6,923 bases of DNA from Caldifarciminota bacterium (GTDB taxonomy: Bacteria; Hydrothermota; Tepidihabitantia; Tepidihabitantales; Tepidihabitantaceae), in assembly GCA_016935295.1 (NCBI GenBank), contig JAFGRF010000295.1:1-6923 (forward strand), in the 5' to 3' direction. A program made the translations under genes and the position numbers. Positions within the stretch are counted from its first letter, which is position 1. The number at the start of each line of letters is the position of its first letter. The notes beneath the pieces are model-generated. The model did no database searches. It saw only the letters and a program-made list of their open reading frames with translations, and had not been told where the DNA came from. This document shows, piece after piece, positions 6,744 through 6,923 of the stretch.

Positions 6744-6790
6744 GGGGAGGGTTTCGGGCGGCACCCTGGGACTGCGAGGTGTGTAGAGGA

Positions 6791-6819
6791 TTGACAGATG
6801 CAAGGTGGGTAGGTATGTG
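6791..6819 (+). promoter_or_regulatory. Candidate upstream promoter for a gene beyond the right edge
   Basis: A perfect TTGACA (6791-6796) is followed by 17 nt and TATGTG (6814-6819), which matches the -10 consensus only in its first three bases. The element TGACAGATGC at 6792-6801, overlapping this -35, recurs inverted in the second promoter 80 bp downstream, suggesting shared control. Confidence 0.35.
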
Positions 6820-6870
6820 CTGCCTCTGTCGCGGGGTGCCGGCGGGTCTCCGTGCGGGCGAACTCTATCG

Positions 6871-6899
6871 TTGACAGGCATCGGCATCTGTCATATCAT
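6871..6899 (+). promoter_or_regulatory. Strong sigma70-type promoter reading out of the window
   Basis: TTGACA (6871-6876), a 17-nt spacer and TATCAT (6894-6899) match 11 of 12 consensus bases. Transcription should start near 6906. AGGGG at 6913-6917 may be the ribosome-binding site of a gene starting just past the window end. An ATG at 6918 is too close to it, and the ATG at 6898 lies inside the -10 box. Confidence 0.6.
6872..6893. promoter_or_regulatory. Operator-like palindrome between -35 and -10
   Basis: TGACAG (6872-6877) and CTGTCA (6888-6893) are perfect inverted half-sites with centres 16 bp apart, placed across the promoter spacer where a repressor would block RNA polymerase. The core also contains GGCATC twice in tandem (6877-6888). 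The right half extended inwards (6884-6893) is an exact inverted copy of the ten bases at 6792-6801. Confidence 0.4.
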
Positions 6900-6923
6900 G
6901 AAGTCCGACGACAGGGGATGGCA

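Noticed and set aside
6742..6770. Possible G-quadruplex in the G-rich stretch after comEC
   Set aside because: Four G-runs of three or more exist, but the last loop is about ten bases and the stretch competes with the AGGGT/ACCCT hairpin; not convincing.
6642..6887. 81-codon minus-strand open frame across the comEC 3' end
   Set aside because: It overlaps the comEC end and both right-end promoter candidates, has a Pro/Arg-rich composition and no motif.

Overview
The window is GC-rich DNA that is almost all protein-coding. It comes from a Gram-negative-type (diderm) bacterium. The evidence is an outer-membrane beta-barrel of the PorV/PorQ (UPF0164) kind, exported proteins built from Ig-like modules, and FlgD/type-IX-like C-terminal domains (FPNPF ... 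WDG ... G.Y). This gene style is typical of the FCB group and of uncultured phyla such as WOR-3/Stahlbacteria, TA06 and Eisenbacteria. That placement is an inference from gene style, not a phylogenetic result.

Layout. Positions 1-4065 hold a three-gene minus-strand cluster, read right to left. The first gene (4065-2356) encodes a large secreted Ig-module surface protein with a FlgD/type-IX-like C-terminal domain. The second (2362-1052) overlaps its stop codon and encodes a PorV-like outer-membrane protein that itself ends in a FlgD-like Ig domain. The third (998 to beyond the left edge) encodes an exported tetratricopeptide-repeat protein and is cut by the window start. A 328-bp divergent intergenic region (4066-4393) separates this cluster from a full-length plus-strand comEC/rec2 gene (4394-6685), the DNA-uptake channel of natural transformation. 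The last 238 bp hold a hairpin and one strong and one weaker sigma70-type promoter, both reading out of the window towards a gene that is not included.

How the genes may work together. The minus-strand cluster looks like a cell-envelope module: a secreted multi-domain protein, an outer-membrane barrel related to the type IX attachment-complex shuttle PorV, and a TPR scaffold protein. No other type IX component or competence gene is visible, so a secretion-system role is a hypothesis. ComEC is probably an independent unit.

Most unusual features: (1) degenerate 7-bp tandem repeats that encode nearly the same signal-peptide core (CGLWLAAC) at the N-termini of two unrelated adjacent genes, with a second heptamer family filling the gap between them; (2) a near-consensus promoter (TTGACA-17-TAGAAT) lying across the candidate start codons of the surface-protein gene, which suggests a very short or absent leader; (3) a TGACAGATGC element repeated in both orientations across the two right-end promoters, forming an operator-like palindrome between -35 and -10.
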